Source: Cerioporus squamosus (taxonomy: Eukaryota > Basidiomycota > Agaricomycetes > Polyporales > Polyporaceae). Taken from it: a DNA stretch of 64,000 nucleotides. Below the pieces are notes generated by a model, which ran no database searches, was not told where the DNA came from, and saw only the letters and a list, made by a program, of their open reading frames with translations. Positions 37,040 through 48,556 of this stretch are shown in pieces (the stretch's first letter is position 1; every line of letters begins with the position of its first letter). Location: contig JABYQS010000084.1 of the NCBI GenBank assembly GCA_022592435.1, positions 100,559 to 164,558 of the forward strand, in the 5' to 3' direction. A program made the position numbers and the translations under genes.

Positions 37040-37681
37040 GGACAGACTCGGCGGGTGGGGTGGTGGTACGTTTCCTCTTGTGGGAGAAGGTACCTTGTCC
37101 GACTCGCCCTGACTCGGACTCCGGCCGAAAAGTGACGGGCTTGAGGAGGGGTGGCTCCCAGGGGGCCGAGCGCGCCTAGACAAGGTATCGAGGATTTAGT
37201 ATAAGCTGACGCGTAATTTGAGATGTATCAAGACTCACCTGGATATACACCGTCCCGTGCTCACAACTTGACGAGGACGAGTAGCGGAACGTCGTCAACT
37301 ACCTCTGCCTCCTCTGCAGAGGTACTGACGGAGGAAGACTTGAGCTCCCGAGGCCATGTGCACCTTGGCGAGAGGACGACCTTTGGCGGGACGAGAGCCA
37401 GAGGTCCGACCCTCAAAGTGAGGCAGTCCGCCTCCGAGCGGATCTGGTACCGACAATCATCCTCCGGGTCCCAGCAGACCCGGTAATGCGCACAGGTCCA
37501 GATTGTCTGTACATCGTATTCCTGCCTGTACCCGTCCGGCGTGTCGTAGTGGGGGAGGAGCCGATGGGGCAGCATCGCCGAGAGCCGCTGCGGGACAGAG
37601 ACGAGAAGGTCCGACTCAGACTCGAAAGGGAGCTCTTCTCGCCGGCCAGGGTGAGAGACCGGCTCGGCGATGTAGCAGGGT
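37040..37681 (-). pseudogene. Near-identical inverted copy of finger-gene exons 1-2, frameshifted
   Basis: On the minus strand this matches 27366-28006 almost base for base, including the intron between exons 1 and 2. The protein begins CYIAEPVSHPGRREELPFES and stays the same apart from rare changes such as Ser to Cys in S-P-R-C-T-W-P. At about 37271 an extra base (CCTCGTCAAG against CCTGTCAAG) turns V-L-S-S-C-E-H-G into V-L-V-K-L-stop. The homology starts at the Cys-Tyr codons, so the M-F-T-N-V start and promoter were not copied. Upstream lies the end of another family member. Confidence 0.78.
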
Positions 37682-37744
37682 CGGTGATGGGAATGAATGC
37701 TGGGGATGAATACGAGAGCTGCTCGGGGACAGAGAAAAGGAGGT

Positions 37745-38481
37745 CTAACTCGGACGGCTGTGCTCGACGTCCCCGGAAGTCTTGACCTCTGAATCTGACT
37801 CGTCGTCCCAGGGCTCCTCATCTGAAGCCTCATCGGCTTCGACAGATGGGATGGGGAGAGGAGGGGCCTCGAAGAGGCGGGCGAACTTCGCGGGCCGGGG
37901 AGAGGCGGGGCGATCGGCCTGGCGCTTCCCGAGGACGGAGGGAGGCGCGGCAGGAGGGAGGACGGGCGGGAGGGAGGGCAGGGAGATGTTGTCCCGGGGA
38001 TTCCGGGAACGTTTAGTGACAGGGTCCGCCTTGGGGATCAGTGAGACAAAGAAAACGGGCGCGAGAGGATAAGTGAACTCACAAGGGAGACCCTGTATGT
38101 CCCGCGAGGGAGCGTTAAGAAGTGCTCGCCTCGAAGACGTCCCGGTTTTGGGTTTCGTACCAGGCAGGTATGGTGAGACTGTCGGTATTGAGGGGTGGTT
38201 ACCCTCCGATGTATTGGGTCTACATGGTAGAAGCTGCCCTCCTCCGAGTCGAAGTAGACCCTGAGACATCTGCAGGTCCACAGTGTCTCGCAGTCGTATC
38301 GCTCGATACGGTCTTCGTAGTCCGACTTAGTCTGAGTATACGGTATCATGCTTCCTCTTCCTTGGGGAGGGAGGAGAGCGTGTAGTAAGACGTCGAGATG
38401 GGCGTAGTAAGTGCTGGACCGTAGGTTTCTGACTGCGAGAGAGGATGATCGAAGTGTACATGGCGGATCGGCCATGACCAT
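37745..38481 (-). CDS. Short W-T-C-domain protein (family B member without fingers)
   Basis: Two exons (38481-38203 and 38092-37745) joined across a 110-bp intron in phase 0 give about 208 aa. Exon 1 starts M-V-M-A-D-P-P-C-T-L-R and carries DYEDRIERYDCETLWTCRCL and R-V-Y-F-D-S-E-E-G-S-F-Y-H-V. This matches the Y-D-V-Q-T-I-W-T-C...R-V-C-W-D-P-E-D-D-C-R-Y-Q-I region of the gene at 27.3 kb. Exon 2 reads GLPCEFTYPLAPVFFVSLIP, then G-K-R-Q-A-D-R-P-A-S-P-R-P-A-K, then an acidic end (E-A-D-E-A-S-D-E-E-P-W-D-D-E-S-D-S) and stops at S-R-P-S. The related gene at 9.9 kb continues into fingers from this point. Here the fingers are cut off where the inverted copy of another member begins, so the stop probably arose at that junction. 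Confidence 0.6.
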
Positions 38482-38541
38482 GCGGGGAGATCGTCGAGTA
38501 TGAGTGAGAGGATGATGGGGACAGACAGCGGCGACGACCCA

Positions 38542-38555
38542 CGCATATATAGAGC
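38542..38555 (-). promoter_or_regulatory. TATA box of the short W-T-C gene
   Basis: The reverse complement reads GCTCTATATATGCG, about 60-70 bp upstream of the ATG at 38481. This supports the chosen start. Confidence 0.55.
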
Positions 38556-38941
38556 CTTGGCGTACGAAGACGATTGAAGCGCGACATCCCTGGCAGATGA
38601 AAGCAATGGTGAAGAGGAGCAGGGTTGTCGTCATCTGGAGCCTGCGAACATTGGTTAGTTTGAAATCATGGTGTGCATGGCCCTTCGTGATTGTTCGGCT
38701 CTTACTCTCAGTGGCACATAGAGTTGCCAAAGGACTCGAACGAGGGATTGAGAGTGGCGATTATCAGACTCGTTGAGGCGCACGATAGCCGAAAGTGGTC
38801 CTACTTCACACCGACCTTGACCTTGGTTCATCGCATCGCGGGCCGACTTTTCAAGCGGATGTTGTTCAATGAATGATTTCCAATGTATCGAGCATGTGCC
38901 TTTATGCGTCTCTGCGTCTAATCTACAATCCGTAAGTAAAG

Positions 38942-40982
38942 TCAAGGAAACATATTGATCCCATTCCAGTTCCTTGAGACTTTGTCGTCAGCACTGTAAC
39001 ACCACCGAGAGAGCGGAACTCACCGTTCGTATTCGGCTCCCTTCCGCCCATCCCGTTTGCCGCGCGCTCCCTCTTTGCCACTGCGTGCGCAAGTAGCCCT
39101 ACGTCCCAAACCAGCCAAAGAACCGTACGCGTCATGTGCATCCCGTTGAACGCGACGCCCTGCCCACGGGCCCAGCCGACCTGGTCATGGTTCGAGAAGT
39201 CTCGGAGACGCATCGCTGACGCGCTCTGGAGGGTATTCGGGCTCTCTTCGGGACCTCCTTCTGGCAAGTCGGCGTGGAAGGCGTGATAGTTGGGATTGAG
39301 CGTGACAATGAAGACGTCCTCCCATGCCTGTGGTTAAACATGAACCAATGTACAAATTGCGAGGATGATGGTGCTTACCGTGCGCACTGCGAGCCGGCGC
39401 AGATGCGAATCCCAGGAAACATCCCGAATGGGCTCCTCAAGGAAGAGATGCTCTGTGAGGTCGGAGAACATCATACCGCACTCCACACGAGCGAAGTCCC
39501 AGGCGAAGTATAACAGACCAAAAGCAGTGGCCGCAACGAGATGTCTCCCATCCGGGGAGAAACGCGCTGGCCAGTTGGGGTCAGCGACATGCCCATGCAG
39601 CCGTGGTCGCAATACAGACATACCGGAGACGAAGCCTGCTCGCATAGTCGGGCCGTTCAGAGGGACGAGCGCATGCATGTTCGCCTTCTGGACGGCCTCG
39701 GAAGGAGGGTTGACTTGGAACCTCTCGAACGCGTCGCGTCCACCGAGCGTGGTAACAACTGGGCTCGAATGGTTGGTGCTCGACCACGTCATTCCACTGT
39801 TACCCTCTGCAACGGCCGTCAGTACACAGGCGTTCGTCTGTCGCGCCGCGGGGCTGTCCATCTCGCCCAAGACGAGCATGTCCGGAGGGCCACTTTCCGC
39901 CTCATTGGCCCCAGTGTCCGGATGATCGGACGTGCAGTGCTTGGGCAACCTGAGCACAATCAGGACGGTGTACATGCATACACAGATATGCTCCTTGGAG
40001 ATGTCTAGGTCCATGGATACCCGGTCGTTCGCAGACGGGAAGGCAAATCGAGGCGGCATTCCCAGGAGACGCCCTTCGCCGAGGTCGACGTTCCACAGCG
40101 TCTCCCCAGAGCCGATGTCGACGACTGTAACTTTGTTCGCGCTGGTAAAGCCGATGTAGGCGAGAAGAGGGAAGTTGATGCGGAAGAGGCGCACAGCACC
40201 TACGTCGCTGGTATCAATATATGCATGTGGGAGGAACTGGCCACGAGCAGTCTGCTTATCCACATGCGCGAGAGCAGCAGCCTGAAGCTGGAAGTCACGT
40301 ATGGCAGAGGCAGAGGGGTGTTGTATGGGGGTTGTAACAAGCCGTCCGCGGCTGAAGACTCTAGGAGCATCTGGCTCGACATCGGCTGCTCGTCGCCATA
40401 TCTCTAGACCCGAGTGCTTCGCCTTACAGACAAGGAATCCCTCAGAGAAGTCGAACCCATTCGTTCCGACATACTCCTGGGTTTCGAGATGAGCGATACC
40501 TGTGCATCCGGACTCAACGTCACCGATTCCGCGAGCGAACGTACCTTGCTGAGAGCCCATAACAAACGGTTATCCTCCAATGCACGAACAACAAGACCGC
40601 CCTTTCTCGATAGGCTTATGGCGGTCCTCTCCTGCTCGTCGATGACGAAGTTGATCACCGTGTCCTCGCTCGGCTGATACCCTCCTTCGTGCACGTAGCC
40701 ACGACCATCCCAATTCTGCTCGAGAACTGTCCGGCGCCGGCAAAGCTCCTTCCAGTCTCGGACTTCTTCTAGCCAGCTATCCCCAAGTGCGACCGCATCT
40801 TCCAAGGCAGTCTGCGGGCGAACAAACCGATGATGGATAGCGGCTTGATGATAGATACTGTCCTCGTGGTCATGAAAGAATCGGTTCGTCGCACGAGAAG
40901 CCTGTCTGACTTGCGAGAGATCATGCAATGAGAGATATGCGAGTACGTGAAGAGAGACGTCGGCAGGGAGGGAGAGCAACAT
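38942..40982 (-). CDS. F-box protein
   Basis: F-box proteins recruit substrates to SCF ubiquitin ligases through Skp1. The protein opens directly with an F-box: M-L-L-S-L-P-A-D-V-S-L-H-V-L-A-Y-L-S-L, D-L-S-Q-V-R-Q-A-S-R-A-T-N-R. About 500 residues without a named domain follow. Scattered V-V-D-I-G-S-G-E-T-L-W-N-V, F-S-P-D-G-R-H-L-V-A-A and I-R-D-V-S-W-D-S strands are typical of a beta-propeller-like substrate domain. Introns follow W-A-L-S-K and A-V-R-T. The last exon uses a GTGAGT donor after N-T-N with a CTGAC branch point, ending F-P at 38942; without that intron the frame would end at 38923. The neighbouring minus-strand gene is unrelated. Confidence 0.75.
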
Positions 40983-41809
40983 TATGGTCGAGAACGAAGA
41001 AGGGCAGGATCACGAAAACCCGTACAAGCATGCGTTCGCTTTGGTTCAGCTAGTCCCGGTGTCGGTTCGACTCCACAGTAAATGCGAACCACAGAGATAA
41101 GCGGAACGCGATCACGTGCTACAAGTACTACTCGGGACAGCGCTGACGCGTCCACGCTCCCGGACGACACGACCTCTGGAACTCACCACCACCACCTCTC
41201 GAGCCAATTGGGACTATATTACGAGTCAACTAATAACATATTATGGCCTTCTGGGTTCTCTCCTTGGTGTAACTGGAGATATAGCTGCTGCCTTCCATCG
41301 AGCGGGGTCATCGAAGCTCTGAACAACCCCCGTGGAATCGCCATCAGCAAGTCTCCAGGTCTCTCGCACGGACTGTAATATCAGGAGGTGGTGAACTCCT
41401 GCTCTTGAGCGTACTGAACGATGGAGCATGACGAGAGCTACTCGTGCTCGAGAGATATTTCCGGTGGGTAACCCTGTTGCAGAGTCAGAGTTACTGTGAT
41501 CCTGACCTTGCTCTCTTGTTTAGCTTTCTCCGTCTCTCAGGTTGCGGACTTTTGGTTCTCTATGGAAATGATCGTCTATGCTGGATACCATGCTTCACGG
41601 AGGAGGTGCCCACCGACGCAGGACAGGTGTCCCGGGCCAGAATGAAATGACACAGAACGTCATAGCGTCGGATGTTGGGTAAGCAGCCCAAGGCAGCCTA
41701 TAACTCAGCTCGATTCAGACTGAGGCTAACATCTACTCTTGCTTTCGTTCTGCTACCATCCCCCGTCGTAGAGTTCCTTGCTTGACGCATTTCGCTTAGT
41801 ATTGCCATC
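40983..41809. other. Divergent intergenic region
   Basis: This region separates the F-box gene and the kinase gene, which are transcribed away from each other. Frames here are short. No clear TATA box was seen at the expected place for either gene. Confidence 0.45.
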
Positions 41810-44582
41810 ATGACCTTCACCAAGATCTTCGCTTTCGCCCAGAGAATGTCCGCCAAGCGGAGTGTCAAAGTTGCGCTGACCTTGGAGGACGTACTCTCCA
41901 TGGCCGGGCCCGTGCATGTCCAGATGCGCCTGGACAAGAACGGCGAGTTGGTACGTCCCTTCCTTCATCCCCTGGTCATGAGCAACGCACTGACCGTCAC
42001 TGTAGGTTCCGCACACTGTCGAACATGTCAAGCTCTACGACTACAAGTCTTCCCCCACCCCTTCGAGCGTCACCACCCTCGTGGGGTCGCCGACCTTCGC
42101 GGGACCGTGCTTCGTGCCTGTGGTCAAGGAGGCTCAAGTGCTCCTCAAGACCGAAGTCGCCGAGCTCAACACCATCAACGTCAGCCACTCTGCGCAACTC
42201 ATCAGCGCGTTCAACGATGCGACCGCCGACACTCCTGCCAAGCGCGAGCACATTACCAGCCGCATCCGCGTCATCCGTGCGCTCTGCTCGGGCAACTTCG
42301 GCCAGGTGTTCCTGGTTCAAGATACGAACACGAGGAAGATGCACGCCCTGAAAGTCATATCCAAAACTAGGCTGGACTACGAGCGGTACGCTCTCATTTT
42401 CGAGGAGCAGGACATCCTCCGGCGGTTGGCAGGGAACCCGGAGTTCCTCACACTCCTCGCTAGCTTCGAGGACAAGCAGAACTTTTATTTCCTTACAGTT
42501 CGTACCCCACCTCGCATCGGGGACTCGGAGGCTGACAAGCTTGACAGGAGTACTACGCGAGCGGAGACCTCTTCGACAAGATTGTCCAAAGGGGCCAGAT
42601 CCCTGAGGCAGAGGCAAAGCCCATGGCGGCGCGGCTTGTACGTGCACAAGTCCACATCGCGATGAAGCTTGTCTAACCCTGTGAAAGGTGACCGCTCTTG
42701 AAAAGCTTCGCAAGGAGCGCATTATCCATCGGGACATCAAGCCTGAGAACGTCTTCTTCGACGACGCAGGTCGACCGGTCGTCGGAGACTACGGTCTCTG
42801 CCGTCAGTTCGGACGCTCTCCGGAAGAGCAGCCGTGGCGGCAGCAGGAGCAGTGGGCGCACGGTGAGGCCGAAGACGAGGCCGCGCACGGCGTCGGGGTG
42901 GACAAGGCACGAGCCCTCGTCGGGACGCCCAAGTACCTCGCGCCCGAGGCATGGAGGGGCGAGGTGTACTCGTACGCGGTGGATGTGTGGTCCTTCGGGG
43001 TCATGCTCTACTTCGCGCTTTGTGGCACGGTAACGTTTTCCCTCGATATTCGCGTGGCCTGTGCTCACCCGTCGTCTGCTAGCTCCCGTTCGGCCTGGAC
43101 CATGTCCACGGCGAAGACGCTATCGCTGCAGCAGTCCTGACCCGAGAGCTGGTCGTGGAAGATGGCATCCTCACCTCGGATGCAGAGGACTTCCTCCGCA
43201 CGGTGAGTAGCTATCCATAACGAGCTGGGGCGGAGGCTGACTGCTGTACTACGCAGATCTTGATCAAGGACCCTCTCAGACGTCCCACGTGGGAGCAGCT
43301 CAAGGAGCACCCTTGGTTCGACCGATTGTATGTTCCTCCATTTCTTCCCACTGCCTCCCTCTGACGTGGTGTCCGCAGGGACTGGGACGCGCTCAGCATG
43401 CAGCCGCAGCACCCTGATACGCCTCCGGAGGACTTTGTCCCGGTTCGTACATTCGCATCTCTCGTCTCTCCATTGGCTGACACATCGCAGACGAACCAAT
43501 GTGACGACCCCCGGTTCTTCACTGAATTGTACCCATCCGGCGATGAGCCCCACCCGTACTTCGAGTGGTGCAGCCCCGAGTTCGAGACCCACGTCTCCGA
43601 GTCAACGTCCGACATCTCGATTGGGACGCTCCCGTCCTCGCCATCGCTCAAGTGGTTGCCTGGGCCGCCGTCGACGGAGACTGCGCGGTCGCTCCCTCCT
43701 CTGCAGCCCTCTCCCCAGTGCGGCGGCTACACCTTCGAGGGGCCTCTTCTCGCGACGCACCCGTCCCAGTCCTGCATCGTCGAGTACGAGGCGGGCGTCG
43801 ACTTCCATGGCACCATCAAGCACGAGTCTTGCGACAAAACCAAACCCTGCGACACTTATGGCACGGACGACCACGACGACAGCTGGTCCTTGGCTTCTAG
43901 CGACTCTGACGACTTCGACGAGATCCCCCTGTGCATCCTCGTGGCGCAGCAGAGCGAGCTGGCTCAGTCACGCATGCCCAGCTCGCCTCTCTGCTCGACC
44001 GCGCACAGCACGAGCACTTCGATGACATCCGTGTATGCAGACGACGGTGACACCACCGAGCCCGAGTTTGACATGATCACTCCCGGTCCGACTTCGCCTG
44101 CCCCTCCAGCGAACCCGGGCCAGTGGAGGTCGACTTACGGAGCACCAGGGGAAGCAACCGCCAGTCCGGCGCGGGACGCACTCTCCATCTTGGAGTGGCG
44201 TCGTTCCGAGGACAGCACCTGCTTCTCCCCAGTGGACCCCGACGACTTCAAGGTCGGCGCGGTCCACAGCTCTGTTACTCCCTCTTCCCGTTCGACCTCT
44301 ACCCTCGTTGGTCATGTCGTTCCTTCGCTCGAGCCACCTAGTGTCATCGTCAGCTCGCACTCCCACGGATCTCGCTCGCGCTCGTCGATGTCGCCGCTAT
44401 CATCTACTGCATCTTGGTCGCCACAGTCCAGCGCGTCAAGTGTCGCCAGCTCGTCGCCCATCCGTCATCGCCGCTACCTTCGCGGACGCCACCCCGGCTT
44501 GTCGTGGTTGGCTGGAGAAGATCAAGTCATGGTTGTCATCGCTCGGAGCGAAGTGGGCTTGTACTCGGAGTTCGGGTTTTAA
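41810..44582 (+). CDS. Serine/threonine protein kinase with DYG motif and long C-terminal tail
   Basis: Eight exons can be phased (41810-41950, 42006-42497, 42548-42637, 42688-43029, 43083-43202, 43257-43327, 43379-43442, 43491-44582). An N-terminal region of about 110 residues precedes the kinase fold. The glycine loop reads S-G-N-F-G-Q-V-F-L-V, the ATP-lysine site H-A-L-K-V-I and the catalytic loop I-I-H-R-D-I-K-P-E-N-V-F-F. The magnesium loop is V-V-G-D-Y-G-L-C (DYG in place of DFG). Then follow G-T-P-K-Y-L-A-P-E-A-W, V-D-V-W-S-F-G-V-M-L-Y and L-K-E-H-P-W-F. The key Lys, Asp and Asp residues are present, so it should be active. The tail of about 380 residues is Ser/Pro/Asp-rich and probably disordered. 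The nearest group is AGC/CAMK-like, not assignable further by eye. Confidence 0.85.
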
Positions 44583-44670
44583 TGGTGGTGGAGGGTAGTT
44601 GGACCCGGGGTTTCCTCTCGTCAAGCTCCGGGTGACATCCGTCTTCCGACATCAGACATCGAATCAGCAT

Positions 44671-44751
44671 CAGCGTGGGTCAGAATGACTTGACCCAGAG
44701 CATACTACGCTGCATCCTTCCGAGCCAGCGCGGGCCAGAATGGCTTGACCC
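44671..44751. repeat. Two copies of a palindromic 20-mer
   Basis: GGGTCAGAATGACTTGACCC (44677-44696) and GGGCCAGAATGGCTTGACCC (44732-44751) lie 55 bp apart, each preceded by CAGCG. The ends of each copy are complementary (GGGTCA with TGACCC). This looks like a short duplicated hairpin near the kinase 3' end. Confidence 0.6.
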
Positions 44752-44809
44752 GATATACGCTGTGCTCGGACAACTTGAAGGACAATCGCGCTTTTTGCGC
44801 ACCTGCTGT

Positions 44810-45085
44810 ACCACTATAATGGCTCCGTATCCTTACTGTACTACTATAATGGCTCCGTACCCTTACTGCACTACTACTATGATGGCTCCCTACCCTTACT
44901 GTACGATTATAATGGCTCCGTACCCTTACTGTACTATTATAATGGCTCCGTACCATTACTGCACTCCCTTACTGTGTCCAGGAATAATGGCTCCATACCT
45001 TTACTGCACTACTATAATGACCTCGTACCATGACCTTCTTCATATGACCCTACTAGTACTATACTACTATAATGGCTTCCGCACC
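44810..45085. repeat. Imperfect 30-bp minisatellite
   Basis: The unit is close to ACTATAATGGCTCCGTACCC plus TTACTGTACT. About seven to eight copies follow, the first five regular and the later ones interrupted. The 30-bp length keeps one plus-strand frame open (repeated M-A-P-Y-P-Y-C-T-T-I). The frame has no other sign of being a gene. Confidence 0.85.
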
Positions 45086-46412
45086 GGTATTCATTATTCA
45101 TTCCCCTACTCCTGCCCCCAGGCGTCTCGATATCTCACCGTCCGAAGTCGCAAGCCTCGCGCTCGTCGGTTGGTACTTAGGCCTGCTTCCAAGTTTTCAA
45201 GCCGCTTGCGGACGGTGTGCTCAATCGCCCAAAGCTTCTTCCGAGGGACGCGAGTTGGACCGCACGGCAGTCCTTGCTTCCAAGGGCTGGATGGGGGTTA
45301 ACTGAGCTCAACTGATCATGATCGGTGAGTCTGCTGCTCTGGGCGCCATACAGCTGTGTCGCGCCGTGTACGTACTCTGCGAAGGAAGATGAATCTTCAC
45401 TCGACATTCAGACCTCCTTGATGCACAGAAGACCGACAACGTCGTGAGTTTGTCGTGAGTCGTGAGTCGTGAGTCGTGACGGACTGATCAGCCCGCTCAT
45501 GTGAATCGAAAAGGGAACGCATGGCACATGCGCATCGACCTCATCTATGATCTAGCTCACTGCTAGCTACACAAGACACGATCAAGACGTCGTCCATGAC
45601 GCACACTCTGATGCATCCTTCGGGCCCGCACGCATGTTCGAGCGGATTTGCACGGAGGCGACGAGGAGTTCTAGAGCTCCCGCGCCCAGCCGCTGCCTCC
45701 AGACCAATGAACGGCGAGGAAAAGAGTCTATCAATAGTCACAAATTGACCAGACCGGGGAAAGACGGCGGGGAGGAGGAGGATTACCATGAGTTCCGATA
45801 GGACTTCTTGCCGGCCGGACGCGCTCGTCAAAATCATACAGTCAGCATACGTCCGACGAGCACCGACACGCACCTATGCGCTCCGAATGAAGGACGCAGA
45901 GCAACACGGGCTGAGAGCGCACTATGCGAGTATGAGCAAAAAATGACAAAGGGTCGGACGTCGAGGAGGACGACGAGCAAGGCGGGCGGGACGGCGGACT
46001 GACACCGATCGGCGACTGAGAAGGCTAAACCCGAAGCGGAACCTAGCGGAACCGAGGAATTGCACGGGCGCCTGCCTCGGATTTCTAATAGCTGCCTCCT
46101 GGAGGGCAGGAGGAGGGCCTCACCATCCCATCCCTCCTCTTCCTCCGACTCCCCCTGATCAAGTCTCTTGCACCCCGTACTCACGACCTCTCACGCCGGC
46201 AACCGCCCCGGTGCCCTCACGAGCGTACATACTATCCCTCCTCGTACCTGTACCTGTAATCCCACCTCCCGCCCTCGTGCCTCTCACCTCCCACTCGGTT
46301 AATAGCACTTTTACCTCTCTGTTGTCGCGAAGGCGAAGACACACACGAACAGACTCTCACCTACCACACAGCACGCGCAAGTCAACCCCGCCGCACAACT
46401 ACAATAACCGCA
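45086..46412. other. Intergenic, with a 7-bp tandem repeat
   Basis: No gene is supported. At 45441-45480 the unit GTCGTGA is repeated about five times with one interruption. The last 300 bases before the next gene are C/T-rich on the plus strand, as is common for fungal promoters. Confidence 0.45.
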
Positions 46413-46863
46413 ATGGGAAACACGCTCGAGGACTGGAAGCGCATCCCGACCACCGCCTCGGCCGTGTTCGGGATCGACCTCCCGTACCACCCACCAAAGA
46501 GCGCGGTCGGCGCGTTCCTCTGGCGCAGGCGCTTCTGGCTCGAGACCACCCTTGGGCTCTCGCTCCTCGAGCCCTGGGAGAAACTCCTCACATGTACGTG
46601 GATTCAGCCGTTCCGGATCGTGCAGAGAGATGCTCACCTTCAGCGGACGCGCACGCATAGTGGCGATCATCTACTTCGTCCTCACTCTGGTCTTCACGGG
46701 CCTGTACAGATTCCTGCCGCAGCATGTCCCGGTGCTGTACCGCCGGACGCTCTATTACCTCCTGGGGAACGAGGAGAGTGAGATCGCGGCCAACTCGGTG
46801 CGGCGCCTCGTCGCGGGATGGGTCGCGCGGAATGCGTCGAACGCGGTTGTGCGCGCAACATGA
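46413..46863 (+). CDS. Small membrane protein resembling the serine palmitoyltransferase small subunit (copy 1)
   Basis: The small SPT subunits (ssSPTa/b in animals, a functional counterpart of yeast Tsc3) activate the LCB1-LCB2 dimer in the ER, the first step of sphingolipid synthesis. Two exons (46413-46593 and 46661-46863) join as L-L-T|L-A-I-I-Y and give 127 aa. The core reads L-E-T-T-L-G-L-S-L-L-E-P-W-E-K-L-L-T, then a membrane span I-I-Y-F-V-L-T-L-V-F-T-G-L-Y and F-L-P-Q-H-V. This matches the family pattern of a first helix ending M-L-E-P-W-E, a second span, and P-Q-H. The 35-residue N-terminus (W-K-R-I-P-T-T-A-S-A-V-F-G-I-D-L-P-Y) and the basic C-terminal helix are longer than in the animal proteins. 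The assignment rests on this motif similarity. Confidence 0.7.
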
Positions 46864-48556
46864 CCACCGCCGACAATCGGTCCTTCGGGCGTCCCGCCGT
46901 CGTGCGGGATGCACCCACTAGATCGCGATGGTGCGGAGGGACGTGAGCAAGGGTCAGGGAGGGGTTCAGGATGACACCGGTGTAATGGGCTTCGGTATCA
47001 TGTGAGTCCTTGCATCTTCTCCCGGTGCTGGCCGACCATGGCACGGGCTGGTGGTTAAGTGGAGTAATGCTGAGCATCGTTCTGTGAATTCCACAGGTAT
47101 AATTCGTGTATATTAGCTGCGATCCACGTTACACGCCTGTGTGCGACTATCACGAATTCCGGAGCAAGGTCAGGTTTAGATTGAGTTCGAAGTGCAGTTG
47201 GTGCGTACCTCGTCGCCGTCCGTACTTGTGATCTACTGTGCGTCCTGCCGCGACCACTGCAAACTCACAATGTCCGCATACGCCTTATCGGGCTGCTCGA
47301 TGACAAGTGCTGAACGCGCAGTGACCGTCCGTTCGGCTGTGGAGGCGGAAGATGAAGAGGGATGGTGCTGAAGGTACGTGGCAGTTGTCGTCGTGGAGAA
47401 GGGAGAAGAGAGACGGCAACCTCCGTCCAGGGTGGTGCGTATCTACTTTAAGTATATAGACCCGAGTACCTGGCGGGACCGATCTGATCTGGAATCGCCA
47501 CCTCCACGGTCCACGCCTCTCGCATGGTGGACTTGACACCTTCAACTTAGGCATTCTATCGGTCGTCGGCCTGACGTCTACATACTGCTGCGCTTTGCGT
47601 TTGGACAGCGATCGTGTCGGTCCGTCAGATTTCAGACGTTACGTCGCAGGGATGACCCATTGCAAGTCCTATGTAGCCCTCTCGGTGCTCTCTGTCGTAC
47701 TTCAGCAGACTCAGTTGCTGATATGGACGGGTCCTGATCGACAATGTATCAGCATGTCATCGGCAGGTTCACAGTGCGAGATGATCGTGCCCGTACACGC
47801 GCAACATCTTCACTTCCGGCGAAGGGCGGTGGTCTTTCAGAACGAGTACATTCAACCGCCTGCTTCTAACCCGTTTCGTGGAGTCGTTTCCCGGTTGTCG
47901 ACTTGACGCGAAGGTCTTACGGTTGGTCTCCCACAGACTTTGCTGGCCGCGTAGCTTCGGGGGCAGTCGATTGCGGATGCGACCAGTCCACGATATCGAT
48001 CCGGGTTGTACCTAGGCCTGCTGTGCCTGAGTGCTATACGTTTGGTAGTGGTCTCCGGGGTACATAACTGTGCTGTCAGCAAAGGAAGGTCAGCTAGGTT
48101 TTGAGCTTGAGCAAGGGTACAGCACATACATAGCATACCGTAGTAGTAGTAGTAGTTCAGGATGTGACAGAAGAAGCACAGACGGGAGGACTCAATGTGG
48201 CGCGGGAGATACCCAGAAATTTGGCGTGATCAGATGTTGGGGCGAGGAGCGTCAGTGCCGCGCCGACAGTTATATGATCTTCCCAGCTCTCGTCTGTACC
48301 TTGTCTTCTCCCCATCCCCATTGCTCCTCCTCGACGCCCCTTCACGACACAACCCGCCTGTCCTCGTTGTCCGCGCCGGAGACAGCTACACTCTTGGTCG
48401 CATCTGCACTGTCTCTTTTGCACTTGCACTCGTTGCTGCGCACGCCGCGTTCACTTCACGACCGAAACGCCGCCTCACGGTCTATCGAACGTGCACGATC
48501 CAGCTGCCAATCCGACCTTCACTTCTGAACCTGTTCTGAAGACCACAACAACCACG
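46864..48556. other. Intergenic between the two small-subunit-like genes
   Basis: About 1.7 kb without a supported gene. It contains a short GTA/AGT run (48139-48155) and promoter-like C/T-rich sequence just before the second gene. Confidence 0.45.

Noticed and set aside
44675..45301. Plus-strand frame through the minisatellite as a gene
   Set aside because: It is open only because the repeat unit is a multiple of three; the flanks show no start context, intron or domain.
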